NCBI GenBank assembly: GCA_964392325.1
Contig: CAYMPJ010000017.1
Coordinates: 1-64,000, forward strand
DNA length: 64,000 bases
Source: CALLPQ01 sp964392325
GTDB taxonomy: Bacteria; Pseudomonadota; Alphaproteobacteria; Caulobacterales; Parvularculaceae
Direction: 5' to 3'
Numbering within the stretch: the stretch's first letter is position 1; every line of letters starts with the position of its first letter. The notes under the pieces are model-generated. The model was given only the letters and a program-made list of their open reading frames with translations. It was not told where the DNA came from and did no database searches. This document shows positions 1 through 9,045 of the stretch, one piece after another. Both the position numbers and the translations under genes were made by a program.

Positions 1-291
<291 letters not shown>

Positions 292-370
292 TGATGTTTG
301 ACCTAACTGCTGCTGACTTCCCTTATTCAATTAAGAATAAGCGCTTACTTTAAAAGTAAGTTTTTGTTCG

Positions 371-417
371 GACATCACTGATTTTTGTCTCTTGGGAAAG
401 AGACAAAGAGTAATGTC
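371..417 (-). other. Stable hairpin in the 16S leader
   Basis: A perfect 10-bp stem (384-393 TTTGTCTCTT against 398-407 AAGAGACAAA, 4-nt loop) is nested in an outer GACAT/ATGTC pairing at 371-375 and 413-417. A smaller 7-bp stem lies at about 345-361. They sit between the 16S 5' end and the boxA-like site, so they would be transcribed as leader RNA. There is no U-tract after the stem on the minus strand, so this is not an intrinsic terminator. A structural or processing role is an inference. Confidence 0.5.
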
Positions 418-593
418 TGTCGCAAAACCAAAACCTCATAAATTCAATAAAGAATAAACGAAGTATAACTTGGTTTTACTATCAAAAAACGTCAGTCGCA
501 GTTTGTCAAAGGATGAACTTTAAACCCCTTTCGGGAAATAAAGCTCTGCCAGGACAATCAACGCCACCCACGTTTCTCTTCCTCAATATACGA

Positions 594-607
594 ATGTCAA
601 AGAGCCG
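594..607 (-). promoter_or_regulatory. boxA-like rRNA antitermination site
   Basis: On the minus strand the sequence CGGCTCTTTGACAT closely matches the boxA consensus (TGCTCTTTAACA), which recruits NusB/NusE antitermination factors in rRNA leaders. It lies about 300 nt upstream of the 16S 5' end, the expected place. The match is by eye. Confidence 0.6.
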
Positions 608-1314
608 TTTCGCACCCCGAATTAGAGGCTTGTAACGATCGACCAAAAATAAATTCAGCCGATAAAAAACCGACACTACCCGAAGCCGCAGCAGACTAGA
701 AAACTTGTCTGCGACGGCCGCAAGGACCGCGTCGGTGAAGCGCGGAGATACGCATCTCTTTGCCTCATGTCAACGATAATTTTTACTTTTTTCAAAAAAA
801 AATAACGAGCGTTAACGCTTGCTTAATTTTTCCTCAAAAAGCGCACAAGAATCGTGTCTGGCTGTATGATAATCATCAAAGCAAGCTAGAAAACTAGCAG
901 TCCGTCGAAGATTACCGATTGGCCTGAAAGGGCCTTACAACCGGGCAAAACGCTCTAAAATCGCTGAGAAACGTGATGTATACCCCTGTTTGAAAAATAT
1001 CAAGCATGTTTTTCTACTTTAAGCGGTAAAAACGGGTTTTTTATTCAATTGTTTTTCCACCCGTTAAAAATTCAACAAATATGCCCGCCGTCGCTGCCCT
1101 TTTCGGCCTGAGCCCATGCTACTAGCCGATTCGAACCCGCTGATTCTATCGATCCCCCCCTTTTTCACGCCTATTAGCGGCACATGCTTAACGGGCGCGG
1201 CACCAACCCATGCCAGCACCCCGCTTTATTATGGTTTCATAGTTAACGCTGCCTTCACGCCTTACTGGTATTGTTTGCCAAGAATCAGGCATTTACCCGC
1301 CCGGAGGAGTATTT
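608..1314. other. Upstream region of the rRNA operon; no gene seen
   Basis: No convincing coding region was found. A perfect 12-bp palindrome AGCGTTAACGCT is at 808-819, embedded in an A/T-rich stretch. On the minus strand TTGAGG (about 831-836) followed about 17 nt later by TAACGC could be a rRNA promoter, but this is weak. The palindrome would overlap that -10 region and so could be an operator. ORF-like stretches at 1116-1322 show no protein-like composition. Confidence 0.35.
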
Positions 1315-1524
1315 ATGATTGAGCGCGCATTAATTACGGCAGGCATTGTGGTTGTCATTATTGGCGCCCTTGGCAAAATTGGCGAGCAGGCAGAAATCGT
1401 GTTCAGCGATATCAATTGTGCCCTGTCAGGCAACACAAACTGCGTCGCAATTAGCGGGGAAAACAGCGAACAAGGCTCGGGCAATGATACCCGCTCACGC
1501 CGGGATGACGACTCAGACCTTTAA
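1315..1524 (+). CDS. Small Flp-pilin-like membrane peptide (69 aa)
   Basis: Preceded by a near-perfect Shine-Dalgarno GGAGGAG 6 nt before the ATG. Residues 1-30 (MIERALITAGIVVVIIGALG) look like the mature hydrophobic N-terminus of type IVb Flp/Fap pilins (I-E-x-A-L-I-x-A-G-I-x-V-x-I). The frame stays open upstream of the ATG back to a stop at 1240-1242 and reads PPGG-VFMIE, which mimics a prepilin cleavage site with Glu at +5, but that upstream part has no ATG, GTG or TTG start. The C-terminus is polar with two Cys (near 35 and 43) and runs into a possible dispersed repeat. It may be a leaderless Flp-like peptide, a decayed pilin, or an unrelated single-span membrane peptide. No tad or flp genes are nearby. 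Confidence 0.5.
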   Translation: MIERALITAGIVVVIIGALGKIGEQAEIVFSDINCALSGNTNCVAISGENSEQGSGNDTRSRRDDDSDL

Positions 1525-2734
1525 ACCTCGCCCATCGCATATAAGAGCCTCACCCGTGCCAGACACCCCCTCACAAAACGCCCAAGATCAAAATACGCCC
1601 GTCACCGATGGGCACAGCCCGGATAGCGCCCAATTGGATAGCACCAAGCTGGAGAAAACAAATCCTGATTTAATGGATGCGCCGTCAAACGAGACAAAGA
1701 CAGACTCCAATCACGCAATCGGCTTTGCCCTCGGGGGCGGCGTTGCGCGGGGCTGGGCCCATATTGGCGCCCTGCAACGCCTGGAAGAGCTCGGCATCAA
1801 ACCGTCCGTAGTCTGCGGAACCTCTGTTGGCGCCCTTGTTGGCGGCTTCTGGCTAGCGGGAAGGCTCGATGCTTTGGAAGCCTGGACGCGCAGCCTCCAC
1901 AAAAGACGTATTTTAAACTATCTCGATATTGCCTTTAAAGGCTCAGGGCTTATTGGCGGCAAGAAGCTGGAAACCGCCATGGAGAATTATCTCCCGGATA
2001 TGAACATTGAAGATTTACCGGTAAAATTTCTGGCGGTGACAACAGAGCTCATTACCGGTCACGAAATCTGGCTTCGCAAAGGCTCTCTTCGCGACGCCTT
2101 GCGCGCCGCTTATGCGCTGCCGGGTATTTTCCCCCCAAGCCAGATTGATGGACGCTGGGTTATTGACGGCGCTCTGGTTAACCCCCTCCCCGTCTCCGCC
2201 GCCAGAGCGATGAACGCTCGTATCGTCATCGCTATTGGATTGCACGGACAGCCATTTCATCCGGGTAAGGTGGAAAAACTTAAAAAATACGGCGTTACCA
2301 CGATCACGCCCAGTGAAGAAGACATGGCAAGTGCGCCCCATGACGAGACTGACGATAGCAATGATTTATCGCAAGATATCAAGATTGATGAAGGGCGCTC
2401 AAAGATTCCCGGTGGCTTTATCGCCAATACAATTTTTAACCGCTTTAGCTCTCAGTCTACGGATCAGTCTCCCAATGACGACGACGCGCCTGACCTATCT
2501 CCGGGTCTCGCCCCGGGTTTGGCCGAGGTTATGATGTCGTCTTTCAATATCATGATGGACCGCACCACGCGCTCGCGCCTTGCCGCTGACCCGTCCGACA
2601 TCATGATCAATCCGATTGTCGATCACGTCCCCCTCCTCGGCTTTGATCAAGCCGATGAACTCATCAGACAGGGCCGCCTCGCAGTGGAAGCAAAAGCCGA
2701 TCATATTATCGAAATGATTGAATATTTGGGGTGA
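1505..2734 (+). CDS. Patatin-like phospholipase family protein (RssA-type)
   Basis: Serine acyl-hydrolase of the patatin family. Counting from the ATG at 1505 (409 aa), the oxyanion loop GGGVARGW is near residue 76, the nucleophile motif GTSVG near 105-109 (Ser 107), and the catalytic Asp in DGA near 221, so the Ser-Asp dyad is complete. It has a longer, acidic and probably disordered N-terminus (about 70 residues) and a low-complexity insert near 270-340 not found in compact RssA proteins. The frame is open back to 1346, so the start is uncertain: ATGs at 1484 and 1505 both overlap the preceding small gene, and the core would also be intact from a later Met near 1674. The substrate cannot be told. 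A second patatin gene lies at 29659-30615. Confidence 0.8.
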   Translation: MTTQTFKPRPSHIRASPVPDTPSQNAQDQNTPVTDGHSPDSAQLDSTKLEKTNPDLMDAPSNETKTDSNHAIGFALGGGVARGWAHIGALQRLEELGIKPSVVCGTSVGALVGGFWLAGRLDALEAWTRSLHKRRILNYLDIAFKGSGLIGGKKLETAMENYLPDMNIEDLPVKFLAVTTELITGHEIWLRKGSLRDALRAAYALPGIFPPSQIDGRWVIDGALVNPLPVSAARAMNARIVIAIGLHGQPFHPGKVEKLKKYGVTTITPSEEDMASAPHDETDDSNDLSQDIKIDEGRSKIPGGFIANTIFNRFSSQSTDQSPNDDDAPDLSPGLAPGLAEVMMSSFNIMMDRTTRSRLAADPSDIMINPIVDHVPLLGFDQADELIRQGRLAVEAKADHIIEMIEYLG

Positions 2735-3121
2735 TCAGTTTACGTCCTATCATCCAAGGGTAGCTTACCCGATAAGCTGATGACAGTGTGATAGCAATTT
2801 CTAGTTCAGGTGGGATTTATCTGGAAGCTCATTAGCGTCTAATTTTTCAAAAACCTCTGCACGACCCTCTAAATTTAGAGAGGGGTCTGGCGGGGTCACC
2901 ACTTCACCGTCTTCACCTGCCCCCCTGCGGCTTTCCAGATCCTCAACTTTTTGCGTGAAACAATCTTTCTTGCGGAACCATTCGATGGCGGATGCGCCTG
3001 AGAAACGGTGAATAAACTTGCAACGAGAAAACAGAGCAAGGGGATGAATTTGCAATATACGAGATTTCTTTTCATTCTCGATCTACCTTCCCCTCTTATT
3101 CAAAAATTAAAATAATCCTAC
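2735..3121. other. Intergenic region with a GC-rich imperfect palindrome
   Basis: The stretch holds an 84-codon minus-strand open frame (2801-3055) without protein-like composition, which I do not call as a gene. At 2863-2900 there is an imperfect palindrome centred on AAATTT (CCTCT..AGAG) followed by GGGGTCTGGCGGGGTC. This has the look of small dispersed REP-like elements found in many proteobacterial genomes. Only one copy is visible here, so the element identity is an inference. Confidence 0.35.
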
Positions 3122-4333
3122 TTAGTGTCGGTGCGGACTTTTTGTCTTGGTATCTGCCTCACTCGGTGAAAACTCGGGCACAAGGTGATGGACAGCCTCA
3201 TCAAGTAATGATTGCCCGCCATCCAGAGCATGGGTGATCACATCGGATAGGCGCGGATTTAACAAGGGCAAATCGATCATTGCCGGCGATGCCAGTAACA
3301 CGCCATCTGCGCCGGTTTTAATCAACTTATCTGTATCGAGAAATATTTCTTCATAAAGTTTTTCGCCCGGACGCAAGCCGGTAAATTTAAGTTCGATATC
3401 GCGCCCCGGAACCAGTCCATGGGCTTCAATAATGCGTTTGGCAAAATCGAGAATACGTACCGGCTCACCCATATCCAGAACAAATACACGGCCATCATGG
3501 GTGAGAATGCTTTGTTCGCGATTATCCAGGCTGGCCGCCTGCAAAACCAATTGCACAGCTTCGCGTGTTGTCATGAAATAGCGGGAAATCTCGGGGTGGG
3601 TAACGGTAACGGGCCCCCCTCTGGCGATTTGTCGTAAAAATAAAGGCGCAACAGACCCTGTTGAGCCCAACACATTGCCAAAACGCACAGTTACAAAGCG
3701 GGTATCATTTTGAGCAACATCCAATGCTTGCGCATAAAGTTCTGCAATCCGTTTCGTTGCCCCCATAAAGCTAGATGGGTTGACCGCTTTGTCAGTGGAG
3801 ATAAAGACGACAGTTTCTGCTTTCACCCTGATTGCAGCATCAAAAACATTTTGCGCGCCAAAAACATTTGTTAGTGCCCCGGCACAACGGTTTTCCTCGA
3901 CTATTGGAACATGTTTGAATGCAGCCGCGTGAATTACAATTTCAGGCTTATACTGATCAAATAGAAGATTTAGATGTTCATGATTACACACATCCGTCAA
4001 TGATGAGGTTATTTTCTCATTATGACCATTCTCGTGCATTTCCAGATCTATCTGGTAAAGATTGAATTCGGCGTTATCTACAAGGACAAGGCTTGCAGGT
4101 TCGAAGGCAACAACTTGCCTGGCAAGCTCGGAGCCAATTGTTCCGCCAGCCCCTGTAATTAATACCCGTTTTCCAGAAATTAGCCGGCGGGCGGCGCGTT
4201 GGTCTATTTTTCTTGGAGAGCGCGCCAGTAATTTTGATAAATCCATATCCTCGGTTCGAAGGACCGGGGCAAGCTCTCTTTTTCGATTGCCAAAAACATT
4301 TGATTTGCCATTGAAACGCTTAAGAAACTTCAT
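3122..4333 (-). CDS. Soluble CapD/WbpM-type nucleotide-sugar 4,6-dehydratase (polysaccharide biosynthesis)
   Basis: Extended short-chain dehydrogenase/reductase acting on a UDP-HexNAc-type sugar for surface polysaccharide. The Rossmann motif TGAGGTIGSE is near residue 60, the active-site motif STDKAVNP near 180 and MGATK near 190, where WbpM/CapD enzymes use S-x-DK in place of Y-x-x-x-K. The tail has RYFMT and GLRPGEKLYEE. At about 403 aa it is only the C-terminal half of a WbpM-type protein (about 600 aa): it keeps the cytoplasmic linker (DLSKLLARSP) but has no N-terminal membrane helices, so it should be cytosolic. The ATG at 4333 is preferred; a TTG 12 nt upstream is also possible. The exact sugar product is not determined. 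Confidence 0.86.
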   Translation of the reverse strand: MKFLKRFNGKSNVFGNRKRELAPVLRTEDMDLSKLLARSPRKIDQRAARRLISGKRVLITGAGGTIGSELARQVVAFEPASLVLVDNAEFNLYQIDLEMHENGHNEKITSSLTDVCNHEHLNLLFDQYKPEIVIHAAAFKHVPIVEENRCAGALTNVFGAQNVFDAAIRVKAETVVFISTDKAVNPSSFMGATKRIAELYAQALDVAQNDTRFVTVRFGNVLGSTGSVAPLFLRQIARGGPVTVTHPEISRYFMTTREAVQLVLQAASLDNREQSILTHDGRVFVLDMGEPVRILDFAKRIIEAHGLVPGRDIELKFTGLRPGEKLYEEIFLDTDKLIKTGADGVLLASPAMIDLPLLNPRLSDVITHALDGGQSLLDEAVHHLVPEFSPSEADTKTKSPHRH

Positions 4334-4549
4334 TTTTGACCCCAATCAACGATCCCAGCACTAGCCCTGCTGATGCTACACATAACACTTTTTGCATCTC
4401 CAACACCAACCCCTCTGCGAGACCAGTCTATTGCAAATTCGCTGCAAATGTCCATCACCTTAAAAGGGATCGTTCAGTTAAAAAATTCTAACGCGCATGC
4501 CGATAAATGTGCGGTAAAAATGCCCGTAATTTAAAAACGAAATTCCCTC

Positions 4550-6361
4550 TTAAATCCCGTCAAGGCGCTTAAACGCCCATTTTATTGTGATATTTTGCGG
4601 TTCTCCCATATCCGGCCCTATTTTATTGGGTATAGCACCGCTGGCAATTTCAGGCCCGATAACGATTTGTTCTGTCGTTTGAGGCGTTCCCCCAAGGCCG
4701 CAATAAACGCTTTTTTCCAGGCGGACCCCGCCATAATTTGTGCGAAACCGCCAGCCCTCCTGATTATCCATTGCTAAAATGACAGATTGTTCATCTCTTG
4801 CCACCGAAGCCTTGACGCATGGGGCTAGATGAAACCTTATCCGCCATAGCCCCGTCAGATTTTCGGGCAGGCCGATCATGCTATCTTCGCCCCTGAAATC
4901 ATCGCCGCCCGCAGACATATATAATCGTCTTGTGTAACCGGGTACCAGCAAAGCCGAATTCAAGGCGGCTTGATTGTTCTCATAGGCTTGGGATGGGTGT
5001 CTTTTACCACCGCCCCTAACAACAAACGGGCGGGTTATCTCAAGCAATATCCCGTTGACTTCTTCCATACGTTGGTGGGTTGTCTCGCCGGAAAACAGAT
5101 CCAGACGGTTCAGGGTTTGACCCTCGAAACTTAAACCGGAGTGGGCTGCGGCCTGACGAAGGGCTTTTGGCCAATCCCCGCCCAAATGATCACCATTGCC
5201 GCAATTACTGACAATACGCGTGCGCCCGGAAGAAAAATGAAAACTTCCCGCACTTTCAAAAGCATCGCCGATCTGCGCATCAGCTTTGGACACCGCCTCA
5301 TTGCTACCAACATCCGCCAACAATATAGCCCGCGCAGCATTTATGCGTTGATATTGCGTATATTGAGCAAAGCCCAGAGGGTGACTGTCTTGTTGTATCT
5401 GTTTTGATGCAGCAATAATTGCTTTGCTATCATCTTCATACCCGCCATTGAAAACCATCAATGCCCCGTCAGGACAGCGGAAAAATTCAACCATTGCCGC
5501 CGCGCGGCCCAAGGCCAGCCTGACATGTCCGGGTAAGGGTAGTTTCCGGTGCGTGTAGCACTCGGCAATCATCTTTAAACGCAGAACAATTTCAAGTTGG
5601 ATAGATGGATTGCGGCTAATATGACCGCCATCTGAGCGCAATTGCAATCGCAACTCCCTTCGCACGAGTTCCTGTCCGCGCTCAAGGGCAACCTCGCATC
5701 CCGGCAGGCATAATCCCGCAAGACACAAGCCCATCGCCGTCAGCAAAGCGTCAATTCCAGGGTTTGCTTTATTTGCGCATTGAGCCAAATAGCGCGCCTG
5801 ACGGGCCATTGAGGTCAATACCCGGCTACGCCACATGGGATCGCTATCGTTCAAAATGAGTGACCCTTGAGAACATAAATGTAAAAGTCGCTCAGCAATC
5901 AAGCGCGGTTGCCATATCTCGGGCGACCATTTTTCATTTCGATCCAGCCACTCGGTGGTCAAACCGCGAATAGTTTGTTCATTGAGTGCAAGCGCTTTAT
6001 CATCGCCTTGCAGTACCAGCTCTTGTTTATGGACCGCAAAAGATTGCAACCACTCAAATCCGTGCAAATATGAAAATAACTTTTCATCCAGATAAAGACG
6101 GCCCCATAATCCGGCGGCTCCATCTGGGCTATCAATTACTGAACTCCCGATCATCAAACGACCGGAAGTGAGGTTTTTCGCAATTTGCGGATCGGCTGTT
6201 CTGGGATAGGAAGGGTACAGGAAAAGCCGGTCTGGCACCGGGCCATTTAACTTTGCGTTTTGCAAAGGCCCCGGCCCCCATGCTTGCTGGACTTTACCCA
6301 ATATCCCGCCAACAGTTCCTGTATGATTTGGCACGCGACCTGAATTATTATCGGACTTCAT
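4550..6361 (-). CDS. Heparinase II/III family protein
   Basis: 603 aa, matching the heparinase II/III-like family common in Alphaproteobacteria directly downstream of rpe. The N-terminal half is a mainly alpha-helical toroid-type region (GLWGRLYLDEKLFSYLHGFEW near residues 84-104). The C-terminal half is beta-rich, with family-typical VSNCG and the A-A-H-S motif near 400-410. Members are polysaccharide lyases or lyase-like proteins acting on uronic-acid polymers. No signal peptide is obvious, so the true substrate, and whether it is exported, are open. It lies 19 bp after rpe on the same strand, so the two are probably one transcript; the rpe link is conserved but has no clear metabolic meaning. 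Confidence 0.82.
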   Translation of the reverse strand: MKSDNNSGRVPNHTGTVGGILGKVQQAWGPGPLQNAKLNGPVPDRLFLYPSYPRTADPQIAKNLTSGRLMIGSSVIDSPDGAAGLWGRLYLDEKLFSYLHGFEWLQSFAVHKQELVLQGDDKALALNEQTIRGLTTEWLDRNEKWSPEIWQPRLIAERLLHLCSQGSLILNDSDPMWRSRVLTSMARQARYLAQCANKANPGIDALLTAMGLCLAGLCLPGCEVALERGQELVRRELRLQLRSDGGHISRNPSIQLEIVLRLKMIAECYTHRKLPLPGHVRLALGRAAAMVEFFRCPDGALMVFNGGYEDDSKAIIAASKQIQQDSHPLGFAQYTQYQRINAARAILLADVGSNEAVSKADAQIGDAFESAGSFHFSSGRTRIVSNCGNGDHLGGDWPKALRQAAAHSGLSFEGQTLNRLDLFSGETTHQRMEEVNGILLEITRPFVVRGGGKRHPSQAYENNQAALNSALLVPGYTRRLYMSAGGDDFRGEDSMIGLPENLTGLWRIRFHLAPCVKASVARDEQSVILAMDNQEGWRFRTNYGGVRLEKSVYCGLGGTPQTTEQIVIGPEIASGAIPNKIGPDMGEPQNITIKWAFKRLDGI

Positions 6362-6380
6362 TGCTACAGACCCGTCAATA

Positions 6381-7064
6381 TCAAACTATTGGTTGCGATG
6401 CACGGGTGCCATTGCGCAATTGCGTAATATTTGCCGCATACTGACTAGCATCACCTGTAAAAACAGCTGAACCCGCAACCAACATAGTTGCGCCCGCATC
6501 AATAACTGCTGGTGCAGTCTCTCGATTTACCCCGCCATCAACTTCCAAAATGATGTCCCTTCCTGTGCCATCAATCATTTGACGCAATTTTTCTATTTTT
6601 TTCAATTGGGAAGAAATGAATTTTTGTCCGCCAAACCCGGGATTAACACTCATCACCAATATAAGATCGATATCATCGAGAACGGGCTCAATAATGCTCG
6701 CCGGAGTCGCCGGATTAAGAGCAACGCCTGCCTTTATCCCCTTGGCGCGTATCGCCTGTAGCGTCCGGTGAAGATGAGGGCCGGCTTCAGGGTGGACGGT
6801 TAGAATATCTGCACCTGCTTGAACAAAAGCTTCAATATATGGATCAATTGGCGCGATCATCAAATGCACATCAAAGGGCAGATTAGAGCTCTTTTTAAGG
6901 TCCTTGAGCACCCCCGGCCCAATTGTAATATTCGGGACGAAATGCCCATCCATCACATCAATATGAATAGCATCCGCACCAGCATCGGTTATTGCCTCTA
7001 TTTCTTCGCCGAGACGAGAAAAATCGGCAGAAAGGATAGATGGAGAGATCGAGACAGAATTCAT
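6381..7064 (-). CDS. rpe: Ribulose-phosphate 3-epimerase
   Basis: TIM-barrel epimerase interconverting ribulose 5-phosphate and xylulose 5-phosphate in the pentose phosphate and Calvin pathways. 227 aa, normal length. Diagnostic motifs are SPSILSADFSRLGEE at the N-terminus, HIDVMDGHFVPNITIGP (metal-binding His and Asp), VNPGFGGQKFI and EVDGGVNRE (phosphate loop and second catalytic Asp). It is the first gene of a probable two-gene unit with the heparinase-like gene, and is separated from the next gene upstream (7371-7949) by an intrinsic terminator. Confidence 0.97.
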   Translation of the reverse strand: MNSVSISPSILSADFSRLGEEIEAITDAGADAIHIDVMDGHFVPNITIGPGVLKDLKKSSNLPFDVHLMIAPIDPYIEAFVQAGADILTVHPEAGPHLHRTLQAIRAKGIKAGVALNPATPASIIEPVLDDIDLILVMSVNPGFGGQKFISSQLKKIEKLRQMIDGTGRDIILEVDGGVNRETAPAVIDAGATMLVAGSAVFTGDASQYAANITQLRNGTRASQPIV

Positions 7065-7250
7065 AGAGATGACACTTGCAAAGCGACTTACCCAGTACCC
7101 CTAACCCATCACCCCACAAAAACGCAAGCGCTTGATCCGCTGATTAGATGACTAATTCTTCGCCCCGTTCAAAACCCTTACATCCAGATCGAACGGTAAT
7201 GCATTTTGGATAAAAGATTTGAAATCAAATTGGCGTTTGGCCCACCGCCC

Positions 7251-7280
7251 AAAAAAAACCCTGCCAAAAGGCAGGGTTTT
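7251..7280 (-). terminator. Rho-independent terminator after the glycine-zipper lipoprotein gene
   Basis: Perfect 11-bp inverted repeat AAAACCCTGCC / GGCAGGGTTTT (7255-7265 and 7270-7280) with a 4-nt loop. On the minus strand the stem is followed by a run of T (complement of the A-run at 7251-7258). It lies downstream of the gene at 7371-7949 and upstream of rpe, so it separates the two transcripts. Confidence 0.88.
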
Positions 7281-7370
7281 GAAGTTTTCTAACAAAGATA
7301 AAATCTCAATTAGGGGGGAGGAGTTAAATTAATCAATTCTACTATAAAAATCTTTCATTGCGCTTCGCGC

Positions 7371-7949
7371 TTAACCGGGCAGTACCCTGACAATTCTTCC
7401 ATACTCGACGCGAACATTACCGCCAATTTGGGCAATAGGCTGCCTGTCGCGCTGAACAACCGAAACCTGACGGCCATCGCTCAGTTCAATCGTATACCGA
7501 TATCCATCGCCGCCTGATGCGCCTTCTTCAATGGCAGCGCCAACAAGGCCGCCTAAAATTGCAAAACCGACGCCAGCCGCAATAGAACCACCTCCACGAC
7601 GAAAGCCGCGTCTGTTATTGCCTACTTGTGATCCTAAAGCACCGCCTAATGCAGCGCCGCTTAAAGCGCCCACACCGCTGTTGGATCCTTGAACCCGTAC
7701 CGGTTCGAGGCCAATGAGGCGTCCATTTGTGGTCTGGGTTGCTACGCCAACACTATTTCTAGAATAGGTATTACCGTCCGTAGCACATCCGCTCAAAACC
7801 ATCGTGCCTGCCAAAAGAGCGGCGACCAATTTGGTCTTGGTTTTTGAGGCTTTTGCTTTTACTGCAACGCGCTCTTCGACCATGTCCCTATTGGCGCTTT
7901 CTGCGCCATGGGTCAGGGAGGGGTATGCAGGAGAAAACTTCTTGGACAT
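7371..7949 (-). CDS. Glycine-zipper outer-membrane lipoprotein (17 kDa antigen/SlyB-like)
   Basis: 192 aa. A lipobox LSGC (near residues 52-55) follows a hydrophobic stretch (LVAALLAGTMV), preceded by an unusually long basic N-region of about 35 residues. After it come Gly-rich segments with G-x3-G spacing (ALGGALGSQVGNN and GFAILGGLVGAAIEEG), the hallmark of glycine-zipper 2TM domains, and a C-terminal beta segment (YTIELSDGRQVSVVQ). The ATG at 7949 has a good RBS (AAAGGAAA); a start at 7883 would give a more typical signal peptide. Expected to be anchored in the outer membrane or periplasm. Monocistronic, with its own terminator. Confidence 0.82.
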   Translation of the reverse strand: MSKKFSPAYPSLTHGAESANRDMVEERVAVKAKASKTKTKLVAALLAGTMVLSGCATDGNTYSRNSVGVATQTTNGRLIGLEPVRVQGSNSGVGALSGAALGGALGSQVGNNRRGFRRGGGSIAAGVGFAILGGLVGAAIEEGASGGDGYRYTIELSDGRQVSVVQRDRQPIAQIGGNVRVEYGRIVRVLPG

Positions 7950-8186
7950 TTCTTAATTTCCTTTCCGAAAAAATGCCCCCCCTTTGAGGCAAAAATAAGA
8001 CGCGATCTGGGCATTCTAGCAATAATTCGCCTTAAACATGTGTTTATATTAGTTAATTCGGGTTAACCTTAACACCCGCTCAACGAAATAGTTTGCTTTT
8101 TATCTAAAACCTTAAATGACAAATCTTATAAAGGAGAGTGACACGCGGACCCAAAACCGTTGGAAAACGATGAATGGAGACCCGCG

Positions 8187-8762
8187 TTAGTTGTGGGGTT
8201 GATTACTGGTTTTCGCTTTAGCAAATACCATTTTTGATTTTAAATTACGCATCACGCCTTTCGCGCCAACCCAACTCAACGCCGACATACCGACCCCGGC
8301 AATCATTCCCGCGCCCCAATGTAAATCCAGAAGATTTATACCGGTAAAACCAATCATCGCGATTCCTCCGATAATAATGAGGAAATGTAGCGGGCTCGTC
8401 AAACTTGACCCAATCATGTCTGCTGCCGCCTTTGGCGCTGCTGCAATTTTCTCCGCCGCCATCTTTATGGTAGGCCCTGCTTGAGAAAACATATTCAATA
8501 CGCGGTTCGCGCCCACTAGTTTTGCCAATGCCGCAAGGATCAACCCTAAAGCCGCACCAACCAGCCATTTATTCGGGGTCTTTTCCTGAACAAATGCAAC
8601 TTCCGGCACAGAAGGCTTGCGCACAGGCTCGGCAATACTGAGATAATGATCATCCACCGTGGCAGCGCCATTTTCATGAGCAGCAAAATCGGCAGCCATT
8701 GCGCTACCCCCACAAAGTCCAAGGGCCAATAGCGAGGCTATGGTAATTTTAGACTGTCTCAT
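8187..8762 (-). CDS. Hypothetical membrane protein with signal peptide
   Basis: From the ATG at 8762 (191 aa) it begins with a clear signal peptide (MRQSKITIASLLALGLCGG, cleavage after AMA). The open frame extends to 8840, adding 26 polar residues, so the longer start cannot be excluded. After the signal come about 40 polar residues, then hydrophobic segments WLVGAALGLILAALAKLV, FLIIIGGIAMIGFTGINLL and a Gly-rich GAGMIAGVGMSALSWVGAK, suggesting two or three membrane spans with a basic C-terminal tail. I do not recognise the family. It appears monocistronic. Confidence 0.65.
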   Translation of the reverse strand: MRQSKITIASLLALGLCGGSAMAADFAAHENGAATVDDHYLSIAEPVRKPSVPEVAFVQEKTPNKWLVGAALGLILAALAKLVGANRVLNMFSQAGPTIKMAAEKIAAAPKAAADMIGSSLTSPLHFLIIIGGIAMIGFTGINLLDLHWGAGMIAGVGMSALSWVGAKGVMRNLKSKMVFAKAKTSNQPHN

Positions 8763-9045
8763 TAGATTCTTTTTGACAGATTTCTCGCACTGCTTTGCAC
8801 CAGTTATTCTGGACTGTTCGATGTGATCTTCGCTACTCATATATATACGTGCCTCATCAAGGTTAGAGAATCTGACTTCTCTTCAATTATACATATTGTG
8901 ATGCGCGCTGCATATTTCAAGGTGCCGGTCTAATTTATCTTGAGGAAATACACGCACGCAAATGCACGGATCTGGTGCACAATTGGCGCAAACCGGGAAG
9001 GCATCCCGTGCAGTTCACTCTCCACTGCCTGCCAAATAGTTTGGC

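Noticed and set aside
1116..1322. 68-codon plus-strand ORF before the small pilin-like gene.
   Set aside because: No RBS, Pro- and Thr-rich composition without a fold or family; overlaps the better supported gene.
2801..3055. 84-codon minus-strand ORF.
   Set aside because: It spans the GC-rich palindrome and shows no protein-like pattern; the Pro/Asp stretch is what such a repeat encodes by chance.
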